A DNA stretch of 64,000 nucleotides from Desulfitobacterium sp050251735 (GCA_050251735.1 JBFWMF010000008.1:62001-126000), one strand, 5' to 3'; counted from the first letter of the stretch, positions 34,068-43,254 are shown. The notes: a model not told the origin generated them from the letters alone. Program-made: numbers and translations.

Positions 34068-35581
34068 CGAACCCCAGCCTCCTTAAACCGTCCTATCTGT
34101 CCATCGATATCCATAGCCAAACACTTGAAAGATACTTTTCCCTCTTCGATTAACCACACTTCGTCAGCCAGATCGCGAATCTCTAACAAATCATGGGTGA
34201 CGTAAACGATGGTTAGTTTGCCTTTTAATTCCCTGAGTAGGTCGCGAAATATCGTCCATCCTTTTGCATCTAATCCCAACAATGGCTCATCCAGCAAAAG
34301 TACCTCAGGCAGGGATTCTAAAGCGGCTGCCAAAGCTACCCGTTGACGCTCTCCTCCGCTTAGACGTTCAGGGTAGGCGGTGGCTAGCTCACGAGGAACT
34401 CCGAAAACCTCAAGGTAGGCTAGGTTAAGATCAGCCTTGGCCTCCCTCTCTTTTCTACTTTGAAGGTAGAAGACTTCGTCCTCTACCGTGTTCCCCAAAA
34501 AATACTCTCCGGGCTCTTGGAGGATAAGTCGTACTCTTTGCCTTAATTCCCTGTTCTCAAAAGTAACATCCTGTCCAAAGGCGCAAAACTTGCCTTCCGT
34601 GGGCTTGATCAAGGCGATTGCACTTTCCAGCAGGGTGGATTTTCCTGACCCTGAGGGACCAAGGATGGCCAAGAAGCTCTTATCCGTGATAGACTCCGTA
34701 AGAAATAGTCGTGAGGGATAATTTGCCTCCTGCCACTCCAGAGGGTTGCCTATTCTTATGGGTGGTTTTGAATCAGTTTCCCCCACCTGTCGCAAGGTTT
34801 GTATGCTAAAATATTTATCCCCCAATCCATCACCTAAATTACTACTCTCTGAATTACTATTCTCTAATAAAGTTGATCTATGGAGAGAGCGAAGGGAAAG
34901 ACTTTGGCAAAACTTGCGATCCTGAAGGGCAGCTTGCGGTAACCCAACGTCTAAGAGCTTCCCTTCCTTCATCACCCAAAGACGATTCGCTTTAGCAGCC
35001 AGCTCTGGATCATGAGTGATCCAGAGTTGGGCCATTCCCTTGTCCTTTTCTTTTAATTGAGTAAGGCATGCTTCTTGAGCTCTTTCATCCAGCATGCTCA
35101 GGGCCTCATCGAGGATAAGAAAGGAAGGTTTTATGGCTAGGATAGAGGCCAGAACGAGTCTTTGTCTCTCTCCCCCGGAAAGTGTGGAGGGTGATTGATT
35201 AAGCTGATTGCCAAGCCCCATTTCACGGGCTATCTCCTTCACCATTTCCTGCACTTTTTTTACTTCATAGCCTAAGTTTAAAAGGCCAAAGCCTAGTTCT
35301 TCAGCGACAGTTGCCCCGATCGTCTGGCGGCGGGGATGTTGACCGATGATCCCAATTTCTTGCCATCGCTTCACCTCTGCCCAGGGTTTGATGACGCCAT
35401 CCTGGAGTAACCTAAGCTCCCCCTCCTCCGGCGCAAGGGAACCGGCCAAGATGCGCGCCAAAGTGGTTTTCCCTGAACCATTGGGTCCCATAAGAGCCAC
35501 CACTTCCCCTTTCTGCATGGAAAAGTCGATTCTCTCTAGAACCCCATAGCTAATATTTTCGCCTCTTAAGGTCTTATTCAT
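34061..35581 (-). CDS. ECF transporter ATPase, two ABC domains fused in one chain
   Basis: About 506 residues with two full ABC modules. First: Walker A MGPNGSGKTTLA, signature LSGGERQRLVLA, Walker B FLILDEALSML. Second: ILGPSGSGKSTLL, RLSGGERQRVALA, VLLLDEPLLGLD, and His-switch YVTHDL. This is the EcfA-EcfA' pair fused, as in YkoD/CbiO2-like proteins. It drives uptake by the divergent BioY S-component, probably of biotin. An ATG at 35581 is preferred, though a GTG 5 codons earlier is possible; neither has a strong ribosome site. Confidence 0.9.
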   Translation of the reverse strand: MNKTLRGENISYGVLERIDFSMQKGEVVALMGPNGSGKTTLARILAGSLAPEEGELRLLQDGVIKPWAEVKRWQEIGIIGQHPRRQTIGATVAEELGFGLLNLGYEVKKVQEMVKEIAREMGLGNQLNQSPSTLSGGERQRLVLASILAIKPSFLILDEALSMLDERAQEACLTQLKEKDKGMAQLWITHDPELAAKANRLWVMKEGKLLDVGLPQAALQDRKFCQSLSLRSLHRSTLLENSNSESSNLGDGLGDKYFSIQTLRQVGETDSKPPIRIGNPLEWQEANYPSRLFLTESITDKSFLAILGPSGSGKSTLLESAIALIKPTEGKFCAFGQDVTFENRELRQRVRLILQEPGEYFLGNTVEDEVFYLQSRKEREAKADLNLAYLEVFGVPRELATAYPERLSGGERQRVALAAALESLPEVLLLDEPLLGLDAKGWTIFRDLLRELKGKLTIVYVTHDLLEIRDLADEVWLIEEGKVSFKCLAMDIDGQIGRFKEAGVRC

Positions 35582-35596
35582 AGTTCGTTCACTCAC

Positions 35597-35834
35597 TTCA
35601 CAATCTATAAATCAAACTGATCAATTCACTGCATATACTACTGAGTGATTCTTATAGCAATACTACAAAGCATCAACATAGCATTCATATTGAGATTCTC
35701 CATAGCGTTTATGCTGAGCGGTATCTTCATAACAATAATACCAAACACCTGCACAACCTATATTCCAGGGTTTTCTCAGATTTATCCGACTAAAGTCGTC
35801 TCAAATCTCATGTCAATTACTCTCCAAAACACTC
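35597..35834. other. Intergenic stretch between ecf and bioY with no feature recognised
   Basis: AT-rich, about 240 bases; it must contain the promoter of the ATPase operon, but I see no convincing boxes or stem. The bioY operator lies just beyond it. Confidence 0.5.
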
Positions 35835-35886
35835 TTGTCAAATATCTTATCATATTGTAAACTAAAATTCATTATAAGGTTTACAA
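35835..35886 (+). promoter_or_regulatory. BirA-type biotin operator and bioY promoter
   Basis: TTGTAAAC (35855-35862) and its exact inverse GTTTACAA (35879-35886) are 16 bases apart, the form of the BirA/BioR-class biotin operator known from E. coli and Firmicutes. A -35-like TTGTCA (35835-35840) and -10-like TAAACT (35858-35863) with a 17-base spacer put the left arm on the -10 box, so bound BirA would block the promoter. Confidence 0.8.
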
Positions 35887-35997
35887 TACATGTCCGTTTT
35901 AAAGTATGTCTGTAATCGCTCTACTCTACACATTTCCACTCCACATCACTCAAGGTAAAAGACTACATTGCTCATACAGAAAGGATGACTTACTCCT

Positions 35998-36534
35998 ATG
36001 GATACCCGATACCTTGCTAAAACTGCTGCCATGGCCGCCCTGCTTTGCTTAGCTGGAATGCTTGCCCGTTGGGCTTCGGCTGCTCTGATTCCTTTTAGTT
36101 TGCTCCCTCTTTTCATTATGCTGACCGGCCTTATTCTCGGACCAAAGTATGGTAGTCTAGCGGTCACGGTCTATGTATTTTTAGGTTTGCTTGGTTTACC
36201 TGTCTTCGCCAGCGCTCCCTTTGGGGGAATCGGTTATGTTTTAAAACCATCCTTCGGCTATCTTTTAGGGGATATTGTCGGTGCCTATGTGGTCGGTAAG
36301 CTCTACAACCGTAAAAACTTCCTCTCCGCAATGCTGGCGGTCATCATCGGAATTGGCGCCTTATATATCGTTGGCCTCAGTTACTTCTACCTCGTCATGC
36401 ACTTTGTTTTAGATAAGCCTACCACTGTGGCCCTCATCGTCTCCACAGGTTTCCTTCCCTTTATCTTCGGCGATCTGGTTAAAGGAGCTATCGCCGCTTG
36501 GGTCGGCAATCAGGTAGTTAAGCGTTCTGCCTAA
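35998..36534 (+). CDS. bioY: BioY, biotin-specific S-component of an ECF transporter
   Basis: 178 residues, six hydrophobic segments. ALIPFSLLPLFIMLTGLILGP, GLLGLPVF, and APFGGIGYVLKPSFGYLLG are the BioY signature region around the biotin pocket. It binds biotin outside and passes it in with EcfT and the fused ATPase encoded divergently. AAGGA lies 11 bases before the ATG. A BirA-like operator overlaps its promoter, so it should be repressed when biotin is plentiful. Confidence 0.93.
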   Translation: MDTRYLAKTAAMAALLCLAGMLARWASAALIPFSLLPLFIMLTGLILGPKYGSLAVTVYVFLGLLGLPVFASAPFGGIGYVLKPSFGYLLGDIVGAYVVGKLYNRKNFLSAMLAVIIGIGALYIVGLSYFYLVMHFVLDKPTTVALIVSTGFLPFIFGDLVKGAIAAWVGNQVVKRSA

Positions 36535-36621
36535 GATCTTATTTTGAACCATAACTACACTATGGAAGCGAATTATAAGATGATCATGGCCTATCCAATG
36601 GGAACGATGGCAAAATAAACC

Positions 36622-36668
36622 AAGCGCCACGCAGCAGTCAATTTGACCGACTAGCGTGGCGCTTTTTT
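36622..36668 (+). terminator. Terminator of bioY
   Basis: AAGCGCCACGC (36622-36632) pairs perfectly with GCGTGGCGCTT (36654-36664) and runs into TTTTTT. It may also serve the convergent ANTAR gene. Confidence 0.92.
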
Positions 36669-36755
36669 GTAGGCTTTGCTGGTAATCTAAAAGCCAATTC
36701 TCAGGAATATCTATTTTATCACATGTAACTCTATGGAAATGTTCTGCGGGCACTT

Positions 36756-37328
36756 CTACTCATATTCCTTGATAATATCCTCTGCTACCTGAAGTTGCGG
36801 GAGCCGAAGATCCATGGCTTGCTTTTGAATAAAGCGGAAGGCTTCGGGTTCGCTCATTTTCCCCTTCTCCACAAGCAGCCATTTCGCTTTTTCAATGAGC
36901 TTCCGCTCGTCCATGCGTTTCTTTAGGCTATCCCGCTCGTTCTTCAACTGGAACAGAGAATTCCTGACGGATAAAGCAAAGCGAGCACTTTGGGTTAGGG
37001 TTAGGCGATTGATGGGCTTCGGCAGGATCATGGCCCCCGTGGATTCTAGGGCGTGCTGCATATAGGGGATTTGGTCCGGTCGGGCGATGACGATAATTCC
37101 CGCACCTGTTTTCTCGTGGGCATCGAAGACGAGATCGATCCCAAGTTCGTCAGGAAGTGGTGCACTGATGATAATTAAATCAGGCTGAGTATTAATAAAC
37201 TGCCGCCGTGCCTCGTTGGCCGAATGAGCGCAGCTTACCGGGTAATACCCTTCTTTGATCAGTGTGCTTTCCATACTGCCCGCTACTTCAGATTTTCCAC
37301 AGACGATAAGAACATTCCCTGCGCTCAT
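36756..37328 (-). CDS. ANTAR-domain antitermination regulator with a degenerate receiver (NitR-like)
   Basis: 190 residues. The N-terminal 120 have the receiver fold but lack the phosphorylation chemistry: the acid pocket reads VCGKSE instead of an Asp pair, and the acceptor position in DLIIISAPLPDELG is Ser55. The conserved Lys (LPKPI) remains. A coiled linker and the C-terminal ANTAR RNA-binding domain follow (DERKLIEKAKWLLVEKG, SEPEAFRFIQKQAM). It lies 36 bases after glnA on the same strand, like nitR of clostridia. Because both glnA and asnB leaders carry ANTAR-like hairpins, it probably antiterminates both; the signal would have to be something other than Asp phosphorylation. Confidence 0.88.
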   Translation of the reverse strand: MSAGNVLIVCGKSEVAGSMESTLIKEGYYPVSCAHSANEARRQFINTQPDLIIISAPLPDELGIDLVFDAHEKTGAGIIVIARPDQIPYMQHALESTGAMILPKPINRLTLTQSARFALSVRNSLFQLKNERDSLKKRMDERKLIEKAKWLLVEKGKMSEPEAFRFIQKQAMDLRLPQLQVAEDIIKEYE

Positions 37329-37364
37329 GATTAATCACCCCTTTAGGCAGCAGGGCTTCGATGC

Positions 37365-38693
37365 TCAATAGTTTTTGAGATAATGATCAATCTCCCATTG
37401 ATGAACCGTCGTATCATAGTCCCGCCACTCTTTGGCCTTAGCTGTGGTATATTTCGTAAAGATATGCTCGCCGATGGTGGCATAGATCAAGGGGTCCTTC
37501 TTCATTTCTTCAAGGGCGATCTGGAGATTGGAGGGTAACCGATCCAGCTTTAAGAATTTCTCCTCATCGGGAGTCAGATTATAGATGTTGATATTGACTG
37601 GTTCAGTCACCTGAAGGTCGCGGTTTAGGCCATCGAGACCAGCCTCTAAGAGCAAAGCTAAGGTCAAATACGGATTACAGCTGGGATCGGGGCTGCGCAG
37701 CTCAAGACGGGTTCCCTCACCCCGTGGGGAAGGCACACGCAATAAGGGACTGCGGTTCATGGGTGACCAAGCGATATGGACCGGTGCTTCATAGCCCGCA
37801 ACTAAGCGTTTATAGGAGTTGACTAAGGGATTGGCGATGGCCGTAATCCCTTTGATATGCTCTAATAATCCCGCGATGAATTGCTTTGCTGTCGCCGAGA
37901 GCTCCCCTTGAGTCTCAGGATGGTTAAAGACATTTACCCCATCTTTGGCTAGGGACATGTTGATATGCATACCCGACCCATTAACCCCCTGGAGTGGCTT
38001 GGGCATAAAGGTCGCATGGAGACCATTGCGCTGGGCAATGATTTTAACTACATATTTGAAGGTCATGATATTATCGGCTGCCGTTAGGGCATCCGTATAT
38101 TTAAAGTCGATCTCATGCTGTCCGGCGGCGGATTCATGATGCGAGGTCTCAATCTCAAAACCCATCTCTTCTAGGACCAGACAAATCTCTCGTCGGGTGT
38201 TTTCCCCTTGGTCAATGGGGGCTAAATCGCAATAGCCAGCGCTGTCATGGGTCGTGGTGGTCGGTTGTCCCACATCGTCGGTATGGAATAAAAAGAATTC
38301 GCACTCGGGGCCCACTTGGAAAACATAACCCTTTTCTTGGGCCTTTTGTAGGGTTCGCTTCAAAATATAGCGGGGGTCCCCTGCGAATTGGGAGCCATCA
38401 TGGTTCTTGACATCGCAGATGATTCTTGCTACTTTCCCTTGTTGCGGACGCCAAGGAATCAAAGCAAAGGTACTGGGGTCGGGGAGCAGCAGCATATCGG
38501 AGGCCTCAACTCCCGCATACCCCGGCACAGCCGAACCATCAAACATCACTCCCTGCTCGAGGGCTTGTGGAAGCTGGTTATCCGTGATGGCAATGTTTTT
38601 CATCCGACCAAAAATATCCGTAAACTGCAGACGAATAAAACGGACATCATTCTCTTGGACAAATTTCAGGCACTCTTCTTTGCTAAACTGCAT
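37365..38693 (-). CDS. glnA: Glutamine synthetase, type I
   Basis: 442 residues, GSI-alpha length without the adenylylation insert. DIFGRMKNIAI, FDGSAVPGYAGVEASDM, GPECEFFLF, HHESAAGQHEIDF, NGSGMHINMSL, and NRSPLLRVP with RGEGTRLELRSPDPSCNPYL are all intact. It makes glutamine from glutamate, ammonia and ATP. The ATG at 38693 is taken since AAAGGAG lies 8 bases upstream. The leader carries a strong promoter, an A1/G4 hexaloop hairpin and a terminator, and the ANTAR gene follows, so supply is probably controlled by antitermination. Confidence 0.96.
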   Translation of the reverse strand: MQFSKEECLKFVQENDVRFIRLQFTDIFGRMKNIAITDNQLPQALEQGVMFDGSAVPGYAGVEASDMLLLPDPSTFALIPWRPQQGKVARIICDVKNHDGSQFAGDPRYILKRTLQKAQEKGYVFQVGPECEFFLFHTDDVGQPTTTTHDSAGYCDLAPIDQGENTRREICLVLEEMGFEIETSHHESAAGQHEIDFKYTDALTAADNIMTFKYVVKIIAQRNGLHATFMPKPLQGVNGSGMHINMSLAKDGVNVFNHPETQGELSATAKQFIAGLLEHIKGITAIANPLVNSYKRLVAGYEAPVHIAWSPMNRSPLLRVPSPRGEGTRLELRSPDPSCNPYLTLALLLEAGLDGLNRDLQVTEPVNINIYNLTPDEEKFLKLDRLPSNLQIALEEMKKDPLIYATIGEHIFTKYTTAKAKEWRDYDTTVHQWEIDHYLKNY

Positions 38694-38727
38694 GAACGAC
38701 ACTCCTTTCTAATGGGCCAAAGGGTAC

Positions 38728-38770
38728 AAAAAGGGCGCACCAAGTTCCCTATTAGGGTCCTTAGAACGCC
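38728..38770 (-). terminator. Leader terminator of glnA
   Basis: On the minus strand GGCG (38767-38770) pairs with CGCC (38734-38737), extended by a CTAAG/CTTGG stretch and topped by a CCC/GGG hairpin, then CTTTTTG. It lies about 35 bases before the glnA start, so it must be read through for expression. Confidence 0.78.
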
Positions 38771-38779
38771 TTTGTTCTA
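38762..38779 (-). promoter_or_regulatory. ANTAR-target hairpin in the glnA leader
   Basis: On the minus strand TAGAAC-AAAGGC-GTTCTA: a perfect 6-bp stem with a six-base loop having A at position 1 and G at 4, the known ANTAR recognition pattern. Its 3' half is the 5' arm of the terminator at 38728-38770, so the two folds exclude each other. The paired first hairpin seen in other ANTAR targets was not found clearly. Confidence 0.72.
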
Positions 38780-38851
38780 TTCCTAATCTTATAACATTAT
38801 CCCTTGCATCTAACACTATCCTTTGCCTAAAAACGAAACCCTACGATTTAT

Positions 38852-38879
38852 CTTATACTTTGCGTAAGTCCTCTGTCAA
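38852..38879 (-). promoter_or_regulatory. Promoter of glnA
   Basis: On the minus strand TTGACA (38874-38879) and TATAAG (38852-38857), 16-base spacer, predicting a leader of about 150 bases. Confidence 0.7.
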
Positions 38880-38951
38880 TATGAGAGCGTCATGGATGCT
38901 GTATTCATTCGGGAAGACTGGCACACAGCTCGAGATCTTGCATATATTGAA

Positions 38952-38972
38952 CAGAGACAAAGGAGTACTCTG
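38952..38972 (+). promoter_or_regulatory. ANTAR-target hairpin in the asnB leader
   Basis: CAGAGAC-AAAGGA-GTACTCTG: a 7-bp stem with one bulged A and a hexaloop with A1 and G4, nearly the same loop as in the glnA leader (AAAGGC). It shares bases 38956-38965 with the 5' arm of the asnB leader terminator. Confidence 0.68.
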
Positions 38973-38997
38973 ACGGGTGCTCCTTTGTCATTTTTTT
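38956..38997 (+). terminator. Leader terminator of asnB
   Basis: GACAAAGGAG (38956-38965) pairs perfectly with CTCCTTTGTC (38980-38989), followed by ATTTTTTT. It ends 20 bases before the asnB start codon. No clear promoter boxes were found upstream. Confidence 0.88.
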
Positions 38998-39017
38998 GTT
39001 AGCGAGGTGTTTTGCTG

Positions 39018-40871
39018 ATGTGCTCTATACTCGGTTTAATAAATTTTTCACGGAAGCTATTACCCCCAGATATTCAATACCTTAACCAAGCGGGGAAAAC
39101 TCTGTCCCATCGGGGTCCGGATCAAAATGGCCTTTATTATGGTGAGCATTTTGCTTTTCAACATAATCGCTTAGCCGTCATTGATATTGAAAAGGGCAGA
39201 CAGCCCATGACGACCAGCCACGAAGGTTTTGAATATACCATCGTCTACAACGGAGAGATCTATAACTCAGAGGATCTACGCCGAGAGCTGCGCGGTTATG
39301 GTGTCAAGTTCGAAACCCATTGTGATACGGAAGTGGTGCTGTACAGCTATATCATTTGGGGTGAGCAATGCTCCGCCAAGCTCAACGGCATTTATGCCTT
39401 CGTGGTTTATGACTCCCGACAAGGGCGAGCCTATCTTGCCCGGGACCGCTTCGGGGTCAAGCCCTTCTTCTATACCTTCGTGGACGGTGCCCTGCTCTTT
39501 GCTTCGGAGCTGAAGGCGATCCTGCAGCATCCCCAAGTGAAGTCTCAATTGGATTACGAAGGTTTATGGCAACTCCTCTATATGATGCCCGTTAAAGAAG
39601 AAGGCACCGCTCTTTTTAAAAACATCTTCGAGCTTCCGCCTGCCTCCCATGGTTTTTTCTCCCCAGTCTCCGCAGGCGGACCACAGGGTTTGCGATCCTC
39701 CAAATACTGGTCCTTGACGGCCTACGAGAACAAGGAGAAGGAATCTACCATCGTCGCCACGACACGCGAGCTTTTAGTGGATGCCATCCAACGTCAGCTG
39801 GTCGCTGATGTCCCCCTCTGCACCTTTCTCTCGGGAGGACTCGATTCCTCAGTTATTACGGCAGTAGCTGCCCAAAGCTATCGGCAGAGAGGAGCAGCGC
39901 TCTCCACCTACTCCTTTGAACACGCCGGGAATAAAGAACATTTTCAACAAACCCTCTTTCAGCCACAAAGTGATGATGAATATGCCGTCTATCTGGCCGG
40001 CTACCTAGCTACCCACCATCAGATCCTTACAGCGCAAAAGGAAGATTTGGTCGACGCCTTAGAGGACGCCGTGCGCTATCGGGATTACCCCGGCATGGCG
40101 GATATCGACTCTTCCCTGCTCTACTACTGCCGCCAGGTCAAGAAACAGCATACGGTGGCCCTCTCCGGCGAGTGCGCTGATGAAGTCTTCGGAGGGTATC
40201 CTTGGTTCTATCGACCCGAGATGCTCAGCTCCGGATTCTTCCCTTGGATTCATGATCCTTATGCCCGCATCAGCCTGTTCCGGCCTGAGGTGGTTTGCCC
40301 TTGGGCAGGGTTTGAGTATACCTCAGAGCTCTATCGCCAAAGCGTGGCGACCTGTCCGGTGGTTACCGGAGAATCTGAAGCGATGCGCACCTCGCGGATT
40401 GCCAGCTGGCTTTCCATCAATTACTTCATGGCCTCACTTCTGGAAAGAAAGGACCGCATGAGCATGGCCTCCGGGCTGGAAGTGCGGGTCCCCTTTGCGG
40501 ATCATCGGCTGGTCGACTATGTCTATAACGTGCCTTGGGACATTAAATACAAAGGTGGGGTAGAAAAATCACTGCTCCGCGCTGCTATGGAGGATTATCT
40601 CCCCGCCAAAATCCTTTATCGCAAAAAGAGCCCCTTCCCGAAAACCCACGACCCTGAATATGAAGCTCTGGTATATCATCTTTTCCAAAAGCGTTTAAAG
40701 TCGGGTAGCGGGATGCTGACGGAGCTCTTACAAAAGGATGTGCTTGATCGCCTTGCCAGCCCGGGGAATAAGACCTGGTTTGGGCAGCTTATGGGAGCAC
40801 CCCAACTTATGGCTTGGCTGGTTCAGCTGGATTTTTGGTTTGATAAGTATAAGATTGAGTTATGCTTGTGA
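39018..40871 (+). CDS. asnB: Asparagine synthase, glutamine-hydrolysing
   Basis: 617 residues. Starting at ATG 39018 puts the glutaminase nucleophile at Cys2 (MCSILG), as required after Met removal; the TTG six bases earlier does not. GATase domain: SHRGPDQNG, NRLAVID, YNGEIYN; synthetase domain: CTFLSGGLDSSVI (PP-loop near 272), SGECADEVFGGYPWF, and the C-terminal YRKKSPFPKTH. It makes asparagine from aspartate using glutamine nitrogen. GAGGTG precedes the start. It is divergent from glnA, shares an ANTAR-type leader design, and uses glnA's product. Confidence 0.94.
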   Translation: MCSILGLINFSRKLLPPDIQYLNQAGKTLSHRGPDQNGLYYGEHFAFQHNRLAVIDIEKGRQPMTTSHEGFEYTIVYNGEIYNSEDLRRELRGYGVKFETHCDTEVVLYSYIIWGEQCSAKLNGIYAFVVYDSRQGRAYLARDRFGVKPFFYTFVDGALLFASELKAILQHPQVKSQLDYEGLWQLLYMMPVKEEGTALFKNIFELPPASHGFFSPVSAGGPQGLRSSKYWSLTAYENKEKESTIVATTRELLVDAIQRQLVADVPLCTFLSGGLDSSVITAVAAQSYRQRGAALSTYSFEHAGNKEHFQQTLFQPQSDDEYAVYLAGYLATHHQILTAQKEDLVDALEDAVRYRDYPGMADIDSSLLYYCRQVKKQHTVALSGECADEVFGGYPWFYRPEMLSSGFFPWIHDPYARISLFRPEVVCPWAGFEYTSELYRQSVATCPVVTGESEAMRTSRIASWLSINYFMASLLERKDRMSMASGLEVRVPFADHRLVDYVYNVPWDIKYKGGVEKSLLRAAMEDYLPAKILYRKKSPFPKTHDPEYEALVYHLFQKRLKSGSGMLTELLQKDVLDRLASPGNKTWFGQLMGAPQLMAWLVQLDFWFDKYKIELCL

Positions 40872-40936
40872 GAGAAGGATTTAGTGCCTCGTTCAAAGGT
40901 CCGCTTGTGCTACCCTAACAGAATAGGGCTTCACTC

Positions 40937-43030
40937 TTAGGATGACGCTGCAATCTGCCGAGCAGAGGGTGGGGTTTTCTCATCTGCACTACTGGGCTGG
41001 ATGGTTCCCTTTTTCATCAATTTCTCAAACTCTTCCTTGCAAACCGGGCGGCTGTAGAAATAACCCTGCCCATAATCACAGGCCATATCTTTGAGAATAA
41101 CCAATTGCTCTGCTTCTTCAATCCCCTCCGCCACGACCTGCAGATTCAAGTCATGGATCAGATTAATCATGTGTTTGACGATCAGGTGGTCGTATTTAGT
41201 GGTGGAAATATTTTTAATGAAGTCGATATCAAGCTTTACCACATCAATAGGCAATTTTTTCAGGTAGGTTAAGGAAGAGTAGCCAGTGCCAAAGTCATCC
41301 AAAGCAATTTCAATGCCCATGACCTTTATCTCTTTGAGATTCCTAATAGAGGTCTCTAGATCCTTCATCAAGGATGTTTCAGTGACCTCAAACTGAACGT
41401 TATGAGCCTCGAGTCCTGTTTCTAGTAGTAGCTCCTTGACTTCCTCGATCATCTCGACGGAGGTGAGGCTCTTGCCCGATAAATTGATCGAGATTTTTAC
41501 ATCAGGATACTGAGACTCCAGCCATTGCTTTTTCTGCCTTAAAGCTGTTTTTATAACCCACTTTTCGATATCGTAGATTAGTCCTGTTTCCTCTGCTAAG
41601 GGGATAAACTGACAGGGTGGAATAAAGCCGAGCCTTGGGTGGGCCCAGCGAATCAGGGCTTCGGCACCGATTAAGCTCTCATCTGCCATATTGATGATCG
41701 GCTGATACAAAAGATGAAATTCATCATATTCAATGGCATGCCTTAAGTAATTAATTAAGGCAAGCTGCTCTAACATCTTGTTTTGCGCTTCTAAGGAGTA
41801 AAAACAATAATAATCTTTTCCGCTCCTCTTCACAAGATACAAAGCAATATCGACATTCTTAAATAAGGTCGCCAGATCCTCCCCATGTTCCGGGTAAAGG
41901 GCGATCCCAATACTCGTGGAGATATAGAATTCATGATTATTTACTGTCCAAGGCTTTCTTAAGGAGTTTTGCAAATCCTGAACTGTAAGGGTGATGTCTT
42001 CTTTTCCATCTATCCCCTCATAGATAATCGCAAACTCGTCTCCTCCTAATCTGGCTACAAAGTCCGCGGCACTAGTATGCTGCTTGATTCGATCAGCGAT
42101 ATGCTTGACAAGTAGATCGCCTGAGGCATGGCCTACTGAATCATTAACATTTTTAAAATTATCGATATCCATGTAGTGTAAGGCGAACTTCTTCGCCCGA
42201 TTCCTGCTAATAAGCTCATTTACTTTCTCTTCAAAAAAGAACCGATTGGGCAATCCGGTAAGACTGTCATAGTAGGCCGAGGCATGAAGTCTATCTTCTA
42301 AGAGCTTCTTCTTCGTTATATCTGTTTGGGTACCGGCAATACGGATAACCTTATGCTGATCATCACGGATCGCCCTCGCCTTACAAAGGATCCAGATGTA
42401 GTCTCCAGTGCTTCTCTTCATTCGATAAACGATTTCCAAGAAGCCACTTTCCGATCGGAGATAGTCCTCTATCGCTTGCAGGGTTTCTTCTCGATCATCA
42501 GGATGAAGTGAGGCAAGCCAAGCATCATAATTAAAATCAACCTCACCCTCCTTATGGCCGAGGGTATCGGTATATTTTGCTGAAAAATAATAGGCATTAC
42601 GCTCTAAATCCCAGTCCCAAATACCACAGTCCGAGCCTTCAACTGCCAGCTCCAATCTTTGTTCACTTAGGGCCAACGCATTGCGATGTTGCTGTAGTTT
42701 CTGAATACTGTCAGCTAACTCTTTGATTGCTATTTTAAAAAGGTTCAGTCTACTGGAAACCAAGAAAAACAGTAAAAGCATGGTTAAAAATACATAGACC
42801 ACACCCTTATAGGTCTGCATCTGTTGATAGACTTCCATACTGCCGCCAGCAAGACTTTTGGTCAATTCATCAGAAAACAAAATCCAGAGCATACCAAAAA
42901 GCCCATAAACCAAGGTGATTTTTACAGGCTCTAATAAGGGGTTAATTTTGTATTCATTTTCTATGTAATAGCCAAATCCCTCGAGCTTATTCTGACCAAA
43001 GTAGAGCTTCAGTCGGTCACGAATCCCCAA
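40937..43030 (-). CDS. Membrane GGDEF-EAL protein with PAS sensor
   Basis: 697 residues from a TTG start. Two membrane helices (about 35-55 and 75-95), a PAS/PAC module (about 120-245: ISWDWDL-type GIWDWDLERNAYYF, IAGTQTDITKKK), then GGDEF with an intact LGGDEFAII (near 345) and EAL with GAEALIRWAHP, FEVTETSLM, DDFGTGYSSLTYL and VVAEGIEE. Both catalytic sites look complete; no RxxD inhibition site lies before GGDEF. It could make or break c-di-GMP, the ligand of the riboswitch at 8045. Monocistronic. Confidence 0.92.
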   Translation of the reverse strand: MGIRDRLKLYFGQNKLEGFGYYIENEYKINPLLEPVKITLVYGLFGMLWILFSDELTKSLAGGSMEVYQQMQTYKGVVYVFLTMLLLFFLVSSRLNLFKIAIKELADSIQKLQQHRNALALSEQRLELAVEGSDCGIWDWDLERNAYYFSAKYTDTLGHKEGEVDFNYDAWLASLHPDDREETLQAIEDYLRSESGFLEIVYRMKRSTGDYIWILCKARAIRDDQHKVIRIAGTQTDITKKKLLEDRLHASAYYDSLTGLPNRFFFEEKVNELISRNRAKKFALHYMDIDNFKNVNDSVGHASGDLLVKHIADRIKQHTSAADFVARLGGDEFAIIYEGIDGKEDITLTVQDLQNSLRKPWTVNNHEFYISTSIGIALYPEHGEDLATLFKNVDIALYLVKRSGKDYYCFYSLEAQNKMLEQLALINYLRHAIEYDEFHLLYQPIINMADESLIGAEALIRWAHPRLGFIPPCQFIPLAEETGLIYDIEKWVIKTALRQKKQWLESQYPDVKISINLSGKSLTSVEMIEEVKELLLETGLEAHNVQFEVTETSLMKDLETSIRNLKEIKVMGIEIALDDFGTGYSSLTYLKKLPIDVVKLDIDFIKNISTTKYDHLIVKHMINLIHDLNLQVVAEGIEEAEQLVILKDMACDYGQGYFYSRPVCKEEFEKLMKKGTIQPSSADEKTPPSARQIAASS

Positions 43031-43254
43031 TGTTTCTCAACTCCTGTTCTAAGTGAGTATGAGACCCTCCGGCGAATACTATTGTAGGAGCAATGTAAAA
43101 GCCATGTAAAATTCTGTATATGTCAGGTAAATATGTGCAAAATGGTCCATCTCAGGCAAATATAGCCAATTTCATTGTATCGAACTCGATGCGAGAAAAC
43201 AATAGATAAGAGAGATTTTGTATTATTTTGTCAATTTAAAGGATTTATCATACT

